A DNA stretch of 64,000 bases from Aquimarina sp. AU58 (GTDB lineage: Bacteria > Bacteroidota > Bacteroidia > Flavobacteriales > Flavobacteriaceae). The DNA is taken from contig NZ_OMPD01000014.1 of NCBI RefSeq assembly GCF_900312745.1, forward strand, positions 2,728,001-2,792,000. Direction: 5' to 3'. Positions 23,510-33,620 of this stretch are shown one piece after another; positions within the stretch are counted from its first letter, which is position 1; each line of letters opens with the position of its first letter. Under the pieces are notes generated by a model, which ran no database searches, had not been told where the DNA came from, and was given only the letters and a program-made list of their open reading frames with translations. Position numbers and translations under genes: made by a program.

Positions 23510-26176
23510 ATGGATTTGGAAAACGAAAACGAAGAACTACATCACGATTCTACCCCCGAAGATCATCAACCACAAGAGGTGATCACTAAGGTTACAGGAA
23601 TGTATAAAGACTGGTTTTTGGATTATGCATCTTATGTAATCTTAGAACGAGCAGTACCGGCAATTGAAGATGGTTTAAAACCCGTACAACGTCGTATTCT
23701 TCATTCTATGAAGGATCTTGATGATGGTCGATATAATAAAGTGGCCAATATTGTTGGGCATACGATGCAGTATCACCCTCATGGTGATGCCAGTATTGCT
23801 GATGCGATGGTACAAGTTGGGCAAAAAGAATTGCTGATTGATATGCAAGGTAACTGGGGTAACATCCTTACAGGAGATAGAGCAGCCGCATCGAGATATA
23901 TTGAAGCCCGCCTGTCTAAGTTTGCATTAGATGTAGTATACAACCCCAAAGTTACCGACTGGCAATTATCCTATGATGGTAGAAAGAAAGAACCTATTAA
24001 TCTCCCAGTAAAATTTCCTTTATTACTGGCACAAGGAGCAGAAGGAATAGCCGTTGGATTAAGTACTAAGATTTTACCACACAATTTTATCGAATTGATC
24101 GATGCATCCATTAAACATTTACAAGGTAAACGATTTACTATTTTCCCTGATTTTCCTACATCTGGAATAGCAGATTTTACAAACTATAATGATGGTAATC
24201 GTGGTGGTAAAGTTAGGGTGCGTGCCGAAATATCTCAATATGAGAAGAACACTTTAGTTATAAATGAGATACCATTTTCTACTACAACTACATCTTTAAT
24301 AGATTCTATTCTTAAAGCTAATGAAAAAGGAAAGATAAAGATTAAGAAAATAGAGGATAATACCGCAGCAAAAGTAGAAATATTAATACATCTTCCTTCT
24401 GGTATCTCCCCTGATAAAACGATCGATGCACTTTATGCATTTACGAATTGCGAAGTGTCTATATCACCATTAGGATGTGTTATAGAAGACAATAAGCCAA
24501 ACTTTATTGGTGTTTCAGAAATGTTACGCCGTTCTACCGATAATACAGTAGAATTACTAAAGAAAGAGCTCGAGATTCAGTTAGAAGAATTACAGGAACA
24601 ATGGCATTTTGCATCATTAGAAAGAATATTTATCGAAAACCGGATTTATCGGGATATAGAAGAAGTAGAAACATGGCCGGGGGTGATTGAAGCTATTGAT
24701 AAAGGATTACAACCTCATATTAAACATCTAAAACGAGCGATTACCGAGGAAGATATTGTACGTCTAACAGAAATTCGAATTAAACGTATTTCTAAATTTG
24801 ATATAGATAAAGCACAGCAAAAAATAGATGCCCTTGAAGAAGATATAGCTCAGGTAAAACATAATCTTGAGCACCTTATAGAGTTTGCAATAGATTACTT
24901 TAAAAGGCTAAAAACTACATATGGTAAAGGAAAAGAACGTAAGACCGAAATCAAGATTTTTGATGATATTGAAGCAACCAAAGTAGTAATTAGAAATACA
25001 AAATTATATGTAAATCGAGAAGAAGGATTTATAGGGACTTCACTTCGTAGAGATGAATATGTAGCAGATTGTTCTGATATTGACGATATTATATGTTTTA
25101 CAGGAGAAGGAAAGTTAATGATCACCAAAGTTGGATCAAAGACTTTTATAGGTAAAAATATAATTCATGTTGCTGTCTTTAAGAAAAAAGATAAACGTAC
25201 CATCTATAATTTGATTTATCAGGACGGTAGAGGAGGAGCTTCATATGTTAAGCGTTTTGCCGTTACCGGGGTCACCAGGGATAAAGAATATGATCTTGCA
25301 CAAGGAAAAAAAGGATCAAAAGTCACGTATTTCTCTGCTAACCCAAATGGAGAGGCCGAAGTAATTACTATTTTCTTGCGACAAGCAGGAAGTATTAAAA
25401 AATTAAAATTCGACCTTGACTTTGCCGATTTGTTAATCAAAGGTAGAGGGGTAAAAGGAAATATTGTTACTAAATATAATATTAAACGTGTTGAATTGAA
25501 AGAACAAGGAGTATCTACTCTAAAACCACGAAGAATTTGGTTTGATGATTCGGTACAACGCCTTAATGTAGATGGAAGAGGAGAATTATTAGGTGAATTT
25601 AGAGGAGAGGATCGTCTTTTGATTATTACCCAAAAAGGTAATGCAAAAACAATAATTCCCGAAATGACATTGCATTTTAGTTCGGATATGATTGTTTTAG
25701 AAAAATGGAAACCCAAAAAACCAATATCTGCAATATATTGGGATGGGGAGAAAGAAAAATATTATGTAAAACGGTTTTTAATTGAACACCCAGAGCGCGA
25801 AGAGGCTTTTATTACAGAACATCAAAAATCTTTCTTAGAAGTTGTCTCTACAGATTATAGACCGATAGCAGAAATAATATTTACGAAACTTAGAGGCAAA
25901 GATCAACGACCGAATGAAGAAATAAACCTCGAAGAGTTTATATCGATCAAAGGATCAAAAGCTTTGGGAAATCAATTAACTACACATAAAGTAAAACAGA
26001 TCAATCTACTGGATCCATTACCGTATGAAGAACAAGAATCACTTCCTGCTGAAGAAATAGAAGTGATAGAAGAAGAGAATGTATCCCCTGAAGCAACCGA
26101 CAATAAAACTTCAGCAAAATCTTCAGACGCCACCGCCGATACTGGTGAAGAAGGAGAACAAGCTAGTCTTTTTTAG
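23510..26176 (+). CDS. parC: DNA topoisomerase IV subunit A
   Basis: The protein has 888 residues. The breakage-reunion domain has QYHPHGD and the catalytic Tyr130 in AAASRYIEARLS. Long coiled-coil helices lie at about 360-480. Degenerate beta-pinwheel repeats follow, and the low-complexity acidic tail (about 840-888) is rich in Glu, Ser and Ala. It cleaves and rejoins DNA as the partner of the upstream ParE. The acidic tail is common in Bacteroidota type II topoisomerases. Confidence 0.95.
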   Translation: MDLENENEELHHDSTPEDHQPQEVITKVTGMYKDWFLDYASYVILERAVPAIEDGLKPVQRRILHSMKDLDDGRYNKVANIVGHTMQYHPHGDASIADAMVQVGQKELLIDMQGNWGNILTGDRAAASRYIEARLSKFALDVVYNPKVTDWQLSYDGRKKEPINLPVKFPLLLAQGAEGIAVGLSTKILPHNFIELIDASIKHLQGKRFTIFPDFPTSGIADFTNYNDGNRGGKVRVRAEISQYEKNTLVINEIPFSTTTTSLIDSILKANEKGKIKIKKIEDNTAAKVEILIHLPSGISPDKTIDALYAFTNCEVSISPLGCVIEDNKPNFIGVSEMLRRSTDNTVELLKKELEIQLEELQEQWHFASLERIFIENRIYRDIEEVETWPGVIEAIDKGLQPHIKHLKRAITEEDIVRLTEIRIKRISKFDIDKAQQKIDALEEDIAQVKHNLEHLIEFAIDYFKRLKTTYGKGKERKTEIKIFDDIEATKVVIRNTKLYVNREEGFIGTSLRRDEYVADCSDIDDIICFTGEGKLMITKVGSKTFIGKNIIHVAVFKKKDKRTIYNLIYQDGRGGASYVKRFAVTGVTRDKEYDLAQGKKGSKVTYFSANPNGEAEVITIFLRQAGSIKKLKFDLDFADLLIKGRGVKGNIVTKYNIKRVELKEQGVSTLKPRRIWFDDSVQRLNVDGRGELLGEFRGEDRLLIITQKGNAKTIIPEMTLHFSSDMIVLEKWKPKKPISAIYWDGEKEKYYVKRFLIEHPEREEAFITEHQKSFLEVVSTDYRPIAEIIFTKLRGKDQRPNEEINLEEFISIKGSKALGNQLTTHKVKQINLLDPLPYEEQESLPAEEIEVIEEENVSPEATDNKTSAKSSDATADTGEEGEQASLF

Positions 26177-26274
26177 ATATTGATTAAAAAGTATTAATAT
26201 GTAGTGGTCCATATTAATAAACTTAATAGAGAAACTAACTTCTTCAGAAATGATAGAAGAAAAAATACTTTAAT

Positions 26275-26769
26275 TTGTTATTCTGTAAAACTCAAGAAAT
26301 AGATATCGAGACTGTAGTATCGATAGAAGCCGATACTGAAAACTCACAGTTCATATTACCTAACTCCAGAGAAGAACATTTACACCTGATAAGGGATAGT
26401 GATATAGAACATTTGATATTGAAATCTGAAAATAATATAACAATTGGTTTTGTAATATTGGCAGGATTGCAAAATAACAACAGGAGTATTGAATTTCGAA
26501 GAATCGTTATAAACTCAAAAGGAAAAGGTTATGGTAGAACGGCAATCAAAGAACTAAAACAGTATTGTTTTAAAAAATTAGATTGTCATCGCTTGTGGTT
26601 AGATGTATTCGAAACGAATGAAAGAGCCAGATATTTATATCAATCTGAAGGGTTTAAAGAGGAAGGAATATTAAGAGATAGTATATGGGTTAATGGTGAA
26701 TTTAAAAACTTAATAATCATGTCGATGCTTGAAAACGAATACATAAACACCACTACCGATAAAATATAG
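26275..26769 (+). CDS. GNAT-family N-acetyltransferase with doubtful start
   Basis: About 164 residues from a TTG. The acetyl-CoA motif is NSKGKGYGRTAIKEL, followed by CHRLWLDVFETNERARYLYQ and the GFKEEG C-terminal strand, typical of RimI/RimJ-like GNATs. The natural N terminus is probably longer. An ATG at 26250 starts MIEEK, but a six-A run (26260-26265) puts it one base out of frame and it stops at 26271. With five As it would read MIEEKYFNLLFCK and join this frame. Either TTG is used, the ribosome slips, or the gene is freshly damaged. Confidence 0.75.
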   Translation: MLFCKTQEIDIETVVSIEADTENSQFILPNSREEHLHLIRDSDIEHLILKSENNITIGFVILAGLQNNNRSIEFRRIVINSKGKGYGRTAIKELKQYCFKKLDCHRLWLDVFETNERARYLYQSEGFKEEGILRDSIWVNGEFKNLIIMSMLENEYINTTTDKI

Positions 26770-26780
26770 AGCTATTTATC

Positions 26781-27359
26781 TTAAGATTTCTTTACAAACT
26801 TTGTAAGAATAACTATATGTTGCCCATTTGCACGACCTTCGATATGTTCTGAGTTATCATGAACTAATGAAATGTTTCTAACATGAGTACCTCGTTTAGC
26901 AGTAAAATTAGCACCTTTTACATCCAGATCTTTTATTAAAACAACAGAGTCTCCAGCTTGTAAAATAGCGCCATTTGCATCTAAATGTTTAATTGCATTT
27001 TCTTTATCATCTCCATCTCCTGAGGCATTTGCCCATGCTGTCATATCTTCATCCAGATAAAGCATATCTAATAAGTCTTGTGGCCAACCTTCAGATTTTA
27101 ATCGATGTAACATTCTCCAAGCCATTACTTGTACTGCAGGAACTTCACTCCACATACTATCATTAAGACAACGCCAGTGATTTACATCTACTTTCTCAGG
27201 ATCTTCTATTTGTTCTAAACATACTTGGGAAATAAGAATATGTGAGTCCAGACCTGTCCCAGGAGATTTAGGCACTTCATAGACTTTCAAATTTTCAGTT
27301 ACTCCTGATAATTCACATACAGATCCGCTACGCTTGTGTAATTCTCTTTCTAGACTCAT
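26781..27359 (-). CDS. PhnA-domain protein
   Basis: The protein has 192 residues. The N-terminal MSLERELHKRSGSVCELSG resembles a zinc-ribbon-like start. The C-terminal PhnA domain has DANGAILQAGDSVVLIKDL, GANFTAKRGTHVRNI and EGRANGQHIVILTKF. PhnA proteins were named from the E. coli phosphonate region, but their function remains unknown. It is cytoplasmic and convergent with the GNAT gene, leaving 11 bases between the stops. Confidence 0.88.
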   Translation of the reverse strand: MSLERELHKRSGSVCELSGVTENLKVYEVPKSPGTGLDSHILISQVCLEQIEDPEKVDVNHWRCLNDSMWSEVPAVQVMAWRMLHRLKSEGWPQDLLDMLYLDEDMTAWANASGDGDDKENAIKHLDANGAILQAGDSVVLIKDLDVKGANFTAKRGTHVRNISLVHDNSEHIEGRANGQHIVILTKFVKKS

Positions 27360-27534
27360 TATAATGATACGTTTATTGTGTAGATTGTTTAATACTGCAA
27401 AAGTGCATTAAAATTTATAATTATGAAATAGCAGATACCCTATTTATTGATGATGACAGACAATAATAAAGACCCATTAGAATTCAAAAATATAATAGGC
27501 CTTTATTGTCGAAATTTTAATACCTACACATTGA

Positions 27535-27640
27535 TTAATCTGGTAAGCGGTCACGATCAGATTTTTTACGATTAAATCGGTATGTGAGCGTTGCAGTAAC
27601 CCTTCTACCACTTCTAATCGTAGAGGAAACTAAATTGTAG
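27535..27640 (-). pseudogene. C-terminal remnant of an outer-membrane beta-barrel protein
   Basis: On the minus strand a frame ending at a TAA (27535-27537) reads QNYNLVSSTIRSG, then RRVTATLTYRFNRKKSDRD. This is a typical last-strand-plus-basic-tail ending of flavobacterial outer-membrane beta-barrel (TonB-like) proteins. The frame is blocked by a stop near 27687 and the rest of the gene is missing. It meets the LytTR remnant at about 27640-27655, so a deletion probably fused the two tails. Confidence 0.6.
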
Positions 27641-28066
27641 TTTTGCCTTGTTGTAACTTTTGATCGGTTTTTTAAAGCGGTAGAGCGTTATTTCAGAATA
27701 AAAAGCGGAATACAGAGAGACGCAGAAGCACCTGCTAACGCGTTAACAAGCGAAAATCCCTATATTGTTATCAAATCAGGTAATAAACATCACAAAATAC
27801 ATTTAAATACCATTTTATATATTGAAAGTCTAAAAGATTATATAAAAATACATACCAATAAGAAATGTATTGTGGCGAAGTATAAAATCGGTGATATAGA
27901 GCTCGAATTAGCAGATAAAGAATTCTTAAGAACACACCGATCTTATATTATTAATCTAAAAAAAGTAACCGCTTTTACAGCAAATGATATTGATATCGAT
28001 ACTGTAGAGATTCCTATAGGTGTTAGTTACAGAGATAAGGTATTTCCTTTCCTCGAGAAAATATAA
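27641..28066 (+). pseudogene. 5'-truncated LytTR response regulator
   Basis: An open frame from just after a TAG (27638-27640) reads VTFDRFFKAVERYF, the usual end of a receiver domain after its conserved Lys-Pro. A linker and a full LytTR DNA-binding domain follow: IVIKSGNKHHKIHLNTILYI, LKDYIKIHT, FLRTHRSYIINLKKV and IPIGVSYRDKV. The receiver domain is absent. The only in-frame start is a GTG at 27872, inside the LytTR domain, so a functional product is unlikely. Confidence 0.7.
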
Positions 28067-28108
28067 ACACTCTATTCATTCACATATTAAAATTTCAGCT
28101 TATATGTA

Positions 28109-29002
28109 TTATTGAATGGGGACCCAGATTTCTTCTTCAGATTTTGGATGATGCGGGCCATGATATTTATCTCCCATAATGGCAAAATGATTTCTTTGAT
28201 CTAATTCATACCCAGAATTAGGAAGCCATTTTCCGTGTATATAATTCATTGTCTTATTAAAAGTATCTACAGGGCCTTTATGAATAAATATAGCATATTT
28301 ACCACCAGGCAGTACATAAGATGTCATGTCTTCTGGAATATGATCAAAATCTGTGACTTCAACGGCGGCCCATTTTTCGAACACCACATCTTCTGTAAAA
28401 GTATCAAAAGTGATGTCTTCATCAAAAGTCTGTACAGAATAATACCCTGTGTTTTTATTGTTTTTAATTTCAAATCTTCTGGGCATAAATTGTTGCCACA
28501 TTTGTGAAGTTGTATCATTTGCTAGAGAGGTCTTTATTCGCATCCCTATTAATTTTCTGTCTGTAATCGTAATAATTTTTGGCTCCATAGAAACAAAATC
28601 GTTTTGTAGTGTATTGATATCTGTTGGTGATAAAGTATATCGTTCAAAAGCTACAAATCGATGCCCTTTTTTTCGATATTTTCCAGGACTTGTCTTAAAA
28701 ACAGATTGAAAAGCTCGTGTATATGCTTGTTGAGAATCAAACTGATAACGTTCTGCAATAACTACAATAGGTTCTTGGGTAAGAATTAACTCATGTGCAG
28801 ATTCAGAAACTCTTCGTTTTCTTACATAGTCTACCACTGTTTCTCCGGTAACAGCCGCAAAAAGACGAATAAAATGATATTTAGAGTAACAAGCTTCCTG
28901 TGCAATACGATCCAGTGTAAGTACGTTTTTTAGATTTTCTTCTATAAAAGTAATTGCATTAGAAATCCTATATTGGTATGAATCTTTTATGTTTTCAGAC
29001 AT
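28109..29002 (-). CDS. AraC-family regulator with GyrI-like effector domain
   Basis: About 297 residues from the ATG giving MSENIK; a GTG six codons upstream is less likely. Two N-terminal HTH motifs lie at about 10-110 (LDRIAQEACYSKYHFIRLF and SQQAYTRAFQSVFKTSPGKY). A GyrI-like/SOUL-type ligand-binding domain follows (about 140-297), ending EEEIWVPIQ. This order (HTH first, then GyrI-like) is that of Rob/BmrR-type stress and drug-response regulators. No obvious target gene is adjacent; it is transcribed alone. Confidence 0.9.
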   Translation of the reverse strand: MSENIKDSYQYRISNAITFIEENLKNVLTLDRIAQEACYSKYHFIRLFAAVTGETVVDYVRKRRVSESAHELILTQEPIVVIAERYQFDSQQAYTRAFQSVFKTSPGKYRKKGHRFVAFERYTLSPTDINTLQNDFVSMEPKIITITDRKLIGMRIKTSLANDTTSQMWQQFMPRRFEIKNNKNTGYYSVQTFDEDITFDTFTEDVVFEKWAAVEVTDFDHIPEDMTSYVLPGGKYAIFIHKGPVDTFNKTMNYIHGKWLPNSGYELDQRNHFAIMGDKYHGPHHPKSEEEIWVPIQ

Positions 29003-29219
29003 AATTTGCTTTTTGAACACTACAATAGTACATCTAAAACCCGATTATTTTTTGACCGGTATTGCGAAAGTATACGTTCAGAAAAAACAAACCAAAATAT
29101 TATATACTGTATAGCTCAAAACACAAGGTTTGTCTGGCAATTTGAAAATATTTTACACTACTAAGTAGTCCCTTGTCTTTATAGGGGCAAAATTATCTGA
29201 TTAATTAAAAGTCTCTTAA

Positions 29220-31946
29220 CTAACTTAACTGTGGTTTAAATTTTCCTTTACTTTTTCGTATTCGAACAGCGACAACCTTATATTCTGGACACATTGCTTC
29301 AGAATCATGAATATCACCGGTTAAATTATTAATCATAATTTCGGGGAAATGAAAAGTAGTACTTAATACACCTTTTTTTACTTCATCTGTAATTCTGGCT
29401 TTTACATCTACTTTCCCTCTAGGAGATTCTAGACAGACATAATCACCTTCATTAACTAAGTTTTTCTGAGCGTCTTCTGGATGAATCATTAAATAATCAT
29501 CAGATAGTATTTGTTCATTAGCCGTTCTACGAGTCATAGCTCCACAATTATAATGCTCTAATTCCCTGTTTGTTGTTAAAATATATGGATAATCTTTGGC
29601 ATGTGAAGTTAATTCTTTGGTTTCTTCCCAAGAATTAAACTCAAATAACCCTTTTCCTCGTTTAAAATCTGTTTTATGAAGAATTTGCGTATCTGTACCA
29701 TCTTTTGCAACAGGCCATTGTAATCCATTTACACCTAATCTATCCCATTTAATTCCGGCAAAGAAAGGAACGATTTGAGATATTTCTTCCAACATCCCAT
29801 CGGGAGTATAATCTGGTTGAGTATATCCCATTTTATTCATAATATCTACAATAATTTGTCCATCTGGTTTAGATCCTTCAATAGGCTCAACAACTTTATG
29901 AACTGCTTGCACACGTCTTTCTCCATTGGTAAATGTTCCGCTTTTTTCAAGGAATGATGCACCTGGTAAAATAACGTCTGCATATTTTGCAGTTTCAGTC
30001 ATGAATAATTCCTGAACAATTACAAGATCGGTTGCCTGAAGTGCTTTAATAACTTTTTGTGTGTTAGGATCTGTTTGCACTACATCTTCTCCTATAATCC
30101 AAATAGCTTTTAGATCTCCCGCCAGAGCAGCATCAAACATTTCAGGTATTTTGTATCCTATGTTCATAGGTACATTTACACCGTAAAATTCATTATACTG
30201 TTTATTTACCTGATCGTTTGTAACATCCAGATATCCTGCTCCCTGATGCGGTTGTACTCCCATATCTGCAGAACCTTGTACATTATTTTGCCCACGTAGC
30301 GGATTTACACCAACACCGCGTCTACCAATATTACCTGTAAGCAAAGCCAAATCTGCAATTTGCATTACAGTAAATGTTCCTTGAGAATGTTCTGTTACCC
30401 CTAATCCATGAAAAGACATAGCATTTGCAGCAGAAGCATAGGCAATAGCTGCTTCACGCACCTGGTTACGATCTACACCAGAAACGGCTTCTAGTTTGTC
30501 TATATTTATAGAAAGAATTTCTTTTTTATAATCTTCGAACCCTTCAGTCCTGCTTTCGATAAAAGAAGTGTCTGCTAATCCTTCGGTGATGATATAATAC
30601 ATCATCATATTAAGAACAGCTACATTAGTTCCTGGTCGTAATGCTAAGTGGTGTGTCGCATATTTAGCCAATTCGGTACGTCTTGGATCAATAACAATAG
30701 ATACATTATCACTCTTCATCGCAAACTGCTTTAATTTGGCTCCTGTTACGGGGTGTGCATCGGTTGGGTTAGCCCCAATTACCATAATACAGTTTGTATC
30801 TTTTAAGTCATCGATAGAGTTTGTAGCTGCCCCGGTACCGTATGTGCGTTGCATTCCTAAAGCAGTAGGCGAGTGGCATACTCGTGCACAGCCGTCTATA
30901 TTGTTAGTCTGGATTACAGCTCTAAAGAATTTTTGCATTAAATAATTCTCTTCATTGGTACATCGTGAAGACGAAATCCCTGCCATAGAATCCGAGCCAA
31001 ATTCATTTTTATAAGCAGTTAATTTTGAAGCGATATATTCATATACTTCATCCCAGCTAACCTTTTCGAATGCCCCATTTCTTTTAATCATCGGAGAATT
31101 TAAACGCTCTGGGTGATCGTAAAACTTAAATGCATAACGACCTTTTAAGCAGGTATGTCCCTGGTTTACCTCGGCATCATAAGGAGCTTGAATACTTAAT
31201 ATTTCTCCATTACTGGTTGCAATTTCAAGATTACACCCTACACCGCAATAGGTACAAATAGTTCTTGTTGTATCGGTTGCTTTAATAGCTTTTGACTGAA
31301 AAACATCCGAAATAGCAGAAGTTGGGCATGCTTGAGAACAAGCACCACAGCTTACGCAATCAGAATCCATAAAAGATTGATCTAATCCTTTGATAATAGA
31401 AGAATCAAACCCTCTTCCAGACATACTTAATACAAATTGTCCTTGCACTTCATCACATGCACGTACACATCGATAACAATTAATACATTTAGATAAATCT
31501 GAAGTCATATAAGGATGACTTAAATCTTTTGTTTTATGAAGATGATTGTCTCCCTCTGGATAGCGAACTTCTCTAATTCCTACCTGGGCAGCAACCGTTT
31601 GTAGCTCACAATTTCCATTTACCTCACAGGTTAAACAATCAAGAGGATGGTCTGTTAGTACCAACTCAACGATATTTTTTCGTAGTTCTTTTACCGATTC
31701 AGAATTTGTGTAAATATATTGTCCTTCTGAAACTGGGGTATGGCAAGAAGCCAAGGTCTTAACAGCTCCGTTTTCTTCTAAGGCTACTTCTACACTACAC
31801 ACACGGCAAGAACCGAAAGGATCTAAGTTTGGTGCATCACATAAGGTTGGAACAAGATTTCTTTCTTTATACCTTCTTATAAAAGAGAGCATGGTTTCTC
31901 CTTCAACTATTTCGAATGCCTGATTGTCTATATAAGCTGTTTTCAT
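29220..31946 (-). CDS. fdhA: Molybdopterin-dependent formate dehydrogenase, alpha subunit
   Basis: The protein has 908 residues. The N-terminal 2Fe-2S ferredoxin has Cys36, 47, 50 and 68. A His-Cys cluster motif (His100, Cys104, 107, 113) follows, then two 4Fe-4S sets (154/157/160/164 and 197/200/203/207). The Mo-bisMGD domain begins with Cys231/234/238/266. The catalytic residue is Cys357 in ARVCHSPT, so this is the Cys form, not the selenocysteine form. This architecture matches cytoplasmic NAD-linked FDHs (FdsA/FdhF type), which interconvert formate and CO2. Electrons pass to the NuoEF-like subunit encoded 12 bases upstream. It is last in the formate operon. Confidence 0.94.
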   Translation of the reverse strand: MKTAYIDNQAFEIVEGETMLSFIRRYKERNLVPTLCDAPNLDPFGSCRVCSVEVALEENGAVKTLASCHTPVSEGQYIYTNSESVKELRKNIVELVLTDHPLDCLTCEVNGNCELQTVAAQVGIREVRYPEGDNHLHKTKDLSHPYMTSDLSKCINCYRCVRACDEVQGQFVLSMSGRGFDSSIIKGLDQSFMDSDCVSCGACSQACPTSAISDVFQSKAIKATDTTRTICTYCGVGCNLEIATSNGEILSIQAPYDAEVNQGHTCLKGRYAFKFYDHPERLNSPMIKRNGAFEKVSWDEVYEYIASKLTAYKNEFGSDSMAGISSSRCTNEENYLMQKFFRAVIQTNNIDGCARVCHSPTALGMQRTYGTGAATNSIDDLKDTNCIMVIGANPTDAHPVTGAKLKQFAMKSDNVSIVIDPRRTELAKYATHHLALRPGTNVAVLNMMMYYIITEGLADTSFIESRTEGFEDYKKEILSINIDKLEAVSGVDRNQVREAAIAYASAANAMSFHGLGVTEHSQGTFTVMQIADLALLTGNIGRRGVGVNPLRGQNNVQGSADMGVQPHQGAGYLDVTNDQVNKQYNEFYGVNVPMNIGYKIPEMFDAALAGDLKAIWIIGEDVVQTDPNTQKVIKALQATDLVIVQELFMTETAKYADVILPGASFLEKSGTFTNGERRVQAVHKVVEPIEGSKPDGQIIVDIMNKMGYTQPDYTPDGMLEEISQIVPFFAGIKWDRLGVNGLQWPVAKDGTDTQILHKTDFKRGKGLFEFNSWEETKELTSHAKDYPYILTTNRELEHYNCGAMTRRTANEQILSDDYLMIHPEDAQKNLVNEGDYVCLESPRGKVDVKARITDEVKKGVLSTTFHFPEIMINNLTGDIHDSEAMCPEYKVVAVRIRKSKGKFKPQLS

Positions 31947-31958
31947 GATATTAAATGT

Positions 31959-33611
31959 TTAGTTGAAGTACGTTTTCATTTCATCTTCAAAATAGTGTAA
32001 CGTATTTCGGATAGGTAGTGGAATACCTCCTCCGTGTGCACATAACGACCCTTGTTCGAGGGTAGTTAAAAGGTCTGAGAACAATTTTTGATCTATTTTA
32101 TGGCCAGAATGTAATGCATTGCTAGAAAGCTCATGGCCACGTTTTGTTCCTAATCTACATGGAAAACATTTTCCGCAGCTTTCATAAGAAGCAAAATCAA
32201 AAAGATGTTCTATAAATTTCATCATTGGAAAACTTGAAGGAATACAAATAATTGATGCGTGACCCAGTAAGAAACCTTCTTTTGAAAATGATTCAAAATC
32301 TATTGTTAAATCATCAATTTTTGAGACGGGGACTACTCCTCCAAGAGGGCCACCAATCTGAAGCGCTTTAACATCAGATTTAAATCCACCACCCAAATCA
32401 TTAATAACTACAGAAAGAGGAGTTCCCATTTCTACTTCATAGAGGCCAGGTCGATTAAAAAAGCTATCTAAGGAGACTAGTTTTGTTCCAGAAGAACGTT
32501 CAGTTCCAATTTGTTTCCAGGCATTTCCTCCGTTACTTATAATATAATGTAAGGCGGCTAATGTTTCCACATTATTGACTACAGTTGGCTTATTAAATAA
32601 GCCTTTTTGAGCTGGGTAGGGTGGGCGAACACGAACTTCTGGTCGTTGCCCTTCTATAGAGTTGATAAGCGCCGTTTCTTCTCCACAAATATATGACCCT
32701 TGTGCCTGTATGATTTTGAAATCAAAATTAAACCCACTGTCTTGAATATTATCCCCGATCAATCCTTCATTTCGAAGATCATCGATAGCATCCTGTACAA
32801 TTTTTGCAGCTTCAGGATATTCTGCACGTATATACACGATCCCATAACTTGCATGTGTAACATATCCAGAAATAAGCATCCCGAATAATACCGAATGGGG
32901 TTGATGTTCTAATAAATATCGATCAGAAAAAGCACCGGGGTCTCCTTCATCGGCATTACAAATAATAAATTTTGTAGTATTTTCTACATTTCTGCAAAAC
33001 TCTAATTTTAGTCCCATGGGGAAACCAGCACCACCACGGCCTCGAACATTTGAGGTTTTGATTTCTTCCAATATTTCTGCAGAATCTTTTTTGAGCGCAT
33101 TTATAAGCGGCTTATAAAAATCAGAAATAGTAGTGAATGATTGGGTAAGTATTGCTTTTCCGCTAGCTTTTATAGTATAGTTATCTTGATTTAGCTCATT
33201 TTTTGAATTGATAATTTGATCAAGATTATGAAGTGCATCACCAGAATAATTTTTTCCATTATAATGAAATGCGTTATTCTCATGACATCTCCCAAGGCAT
33301 GTCATATGCCCAATTTCATCTTCCTTGAAATGATCTTTAAGTGAATTGCCTACAGTATCTTGCGTACCGGCACAAACACATGCAGTCCCATTACATACAT
33401 ATACTTTCTTACCTTTGTTTTCGGGCTTTAAAAAATCATAGAAACTAGCTGTACCATAGGCATTGGCTTTTCCAATTAAAAATTCATCAGCTAATTTTGC
33501 TAACTCTTCATCACTTGGTGTACCTGCAGGTTTTGCCAGCTCTCCCATTTTATTGAAAAGGCTTTGATCTACTTTTTTTCTACCTAATAATTCACTTAAA
33601 TTATCTGACAT
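31959..33611 (-). CDS. NuoE/NuoF-fused NADH-binding subunit of formate dehydrogenase
   Basis: The protein has 550 residues. The N-terminal thioredoxin-like 2Fe-2S domain has VCNGTACVCAG with Cys73/Cys78 and Cys105/Cys109. The NuoF-like FMN/NADH domain has RGRGGAGFPMG and ADEGDPGAFSDR. A SLBB-like region and the C-terminal 4Fe-4S motif ESCGKCFPCRLGT with a later Cys (GSLCAHGG) follow. It would pass electrons from formate to NAD+, or in reverse. Other Nuo genes are absent here and an FDH alpha subunit is adjacent, so it is not complex I. It corresponds to FdsB with the gamma subunit fused in. Confidence 0.93.
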   Translation of the reverse strand: MSDNLSELLGRKKVDQSLFNKMGELAKPAGTPSDEELAKLADEFLIGKANAYGTASFYDFLKPENKGKKVYVCNGTACVCAGTQDTVGNSLKDHFKEDEIGHMTCLGRCHENNAFHYNGKNYSGDALHNLDQIINSKNELNQDNYTIKASGKAILTQSFTTISDFYKPLINALKKDSAEILEEIKTSNVRGRGGAGFPMGLKLEFCRNVENTTKFIICNADEGDPGAFSDRYLLEHQPHSVLFGMLISGYVTHASYGIVYIRAEYPEAAKIVQDAIDDLRNEGLIGDNIQDSGFNFDFKIIQAQGSYICGEETALINSIEGQRPEVRVRPPYPAQKGLFNKPTVVNNVETLAALHYIISNGGNAWKQIGTERSSGTKLVSLDSFFNRPGLYEVEMGTPLSVVINDLGGGFKSDVKALQIGGPLGGVVPVSKIDDLTIDFESFSKEGFLLGHASIICIPSSFPMMKFIEHLFDFASYESCGKCFPCRLGTKRGHELSSNALHSGHKIDQKLFSDLLTTLEQGSLCAHGGGIPLPIRNTLHYFEDEMKTYFN

Positions 33612-33620
33612 ATATTCTTT

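Noticed and set aside
25219..25716. 165-codon minus-strand frame within parC
   Set aside because: It lies wholly inside a conserved topoisomerase gene and shows no domain pattern.
27466..27511. Imperfect hairpin GACAATAATAAAG/CTTTATTGTC as a terminator
   Set aside because: The stem has a bulge and no T-run follows on either strand; at most it is a relic of the lost barrel gene.
31959..33611. NuoEF-like subunit as part of respiratory complex I
   Set aside because: No other nuo gene is near, NuoE and NuoF are fused, and FDH alpha plus fdhD flank it, which fits a soluble formate dehydrogenase.
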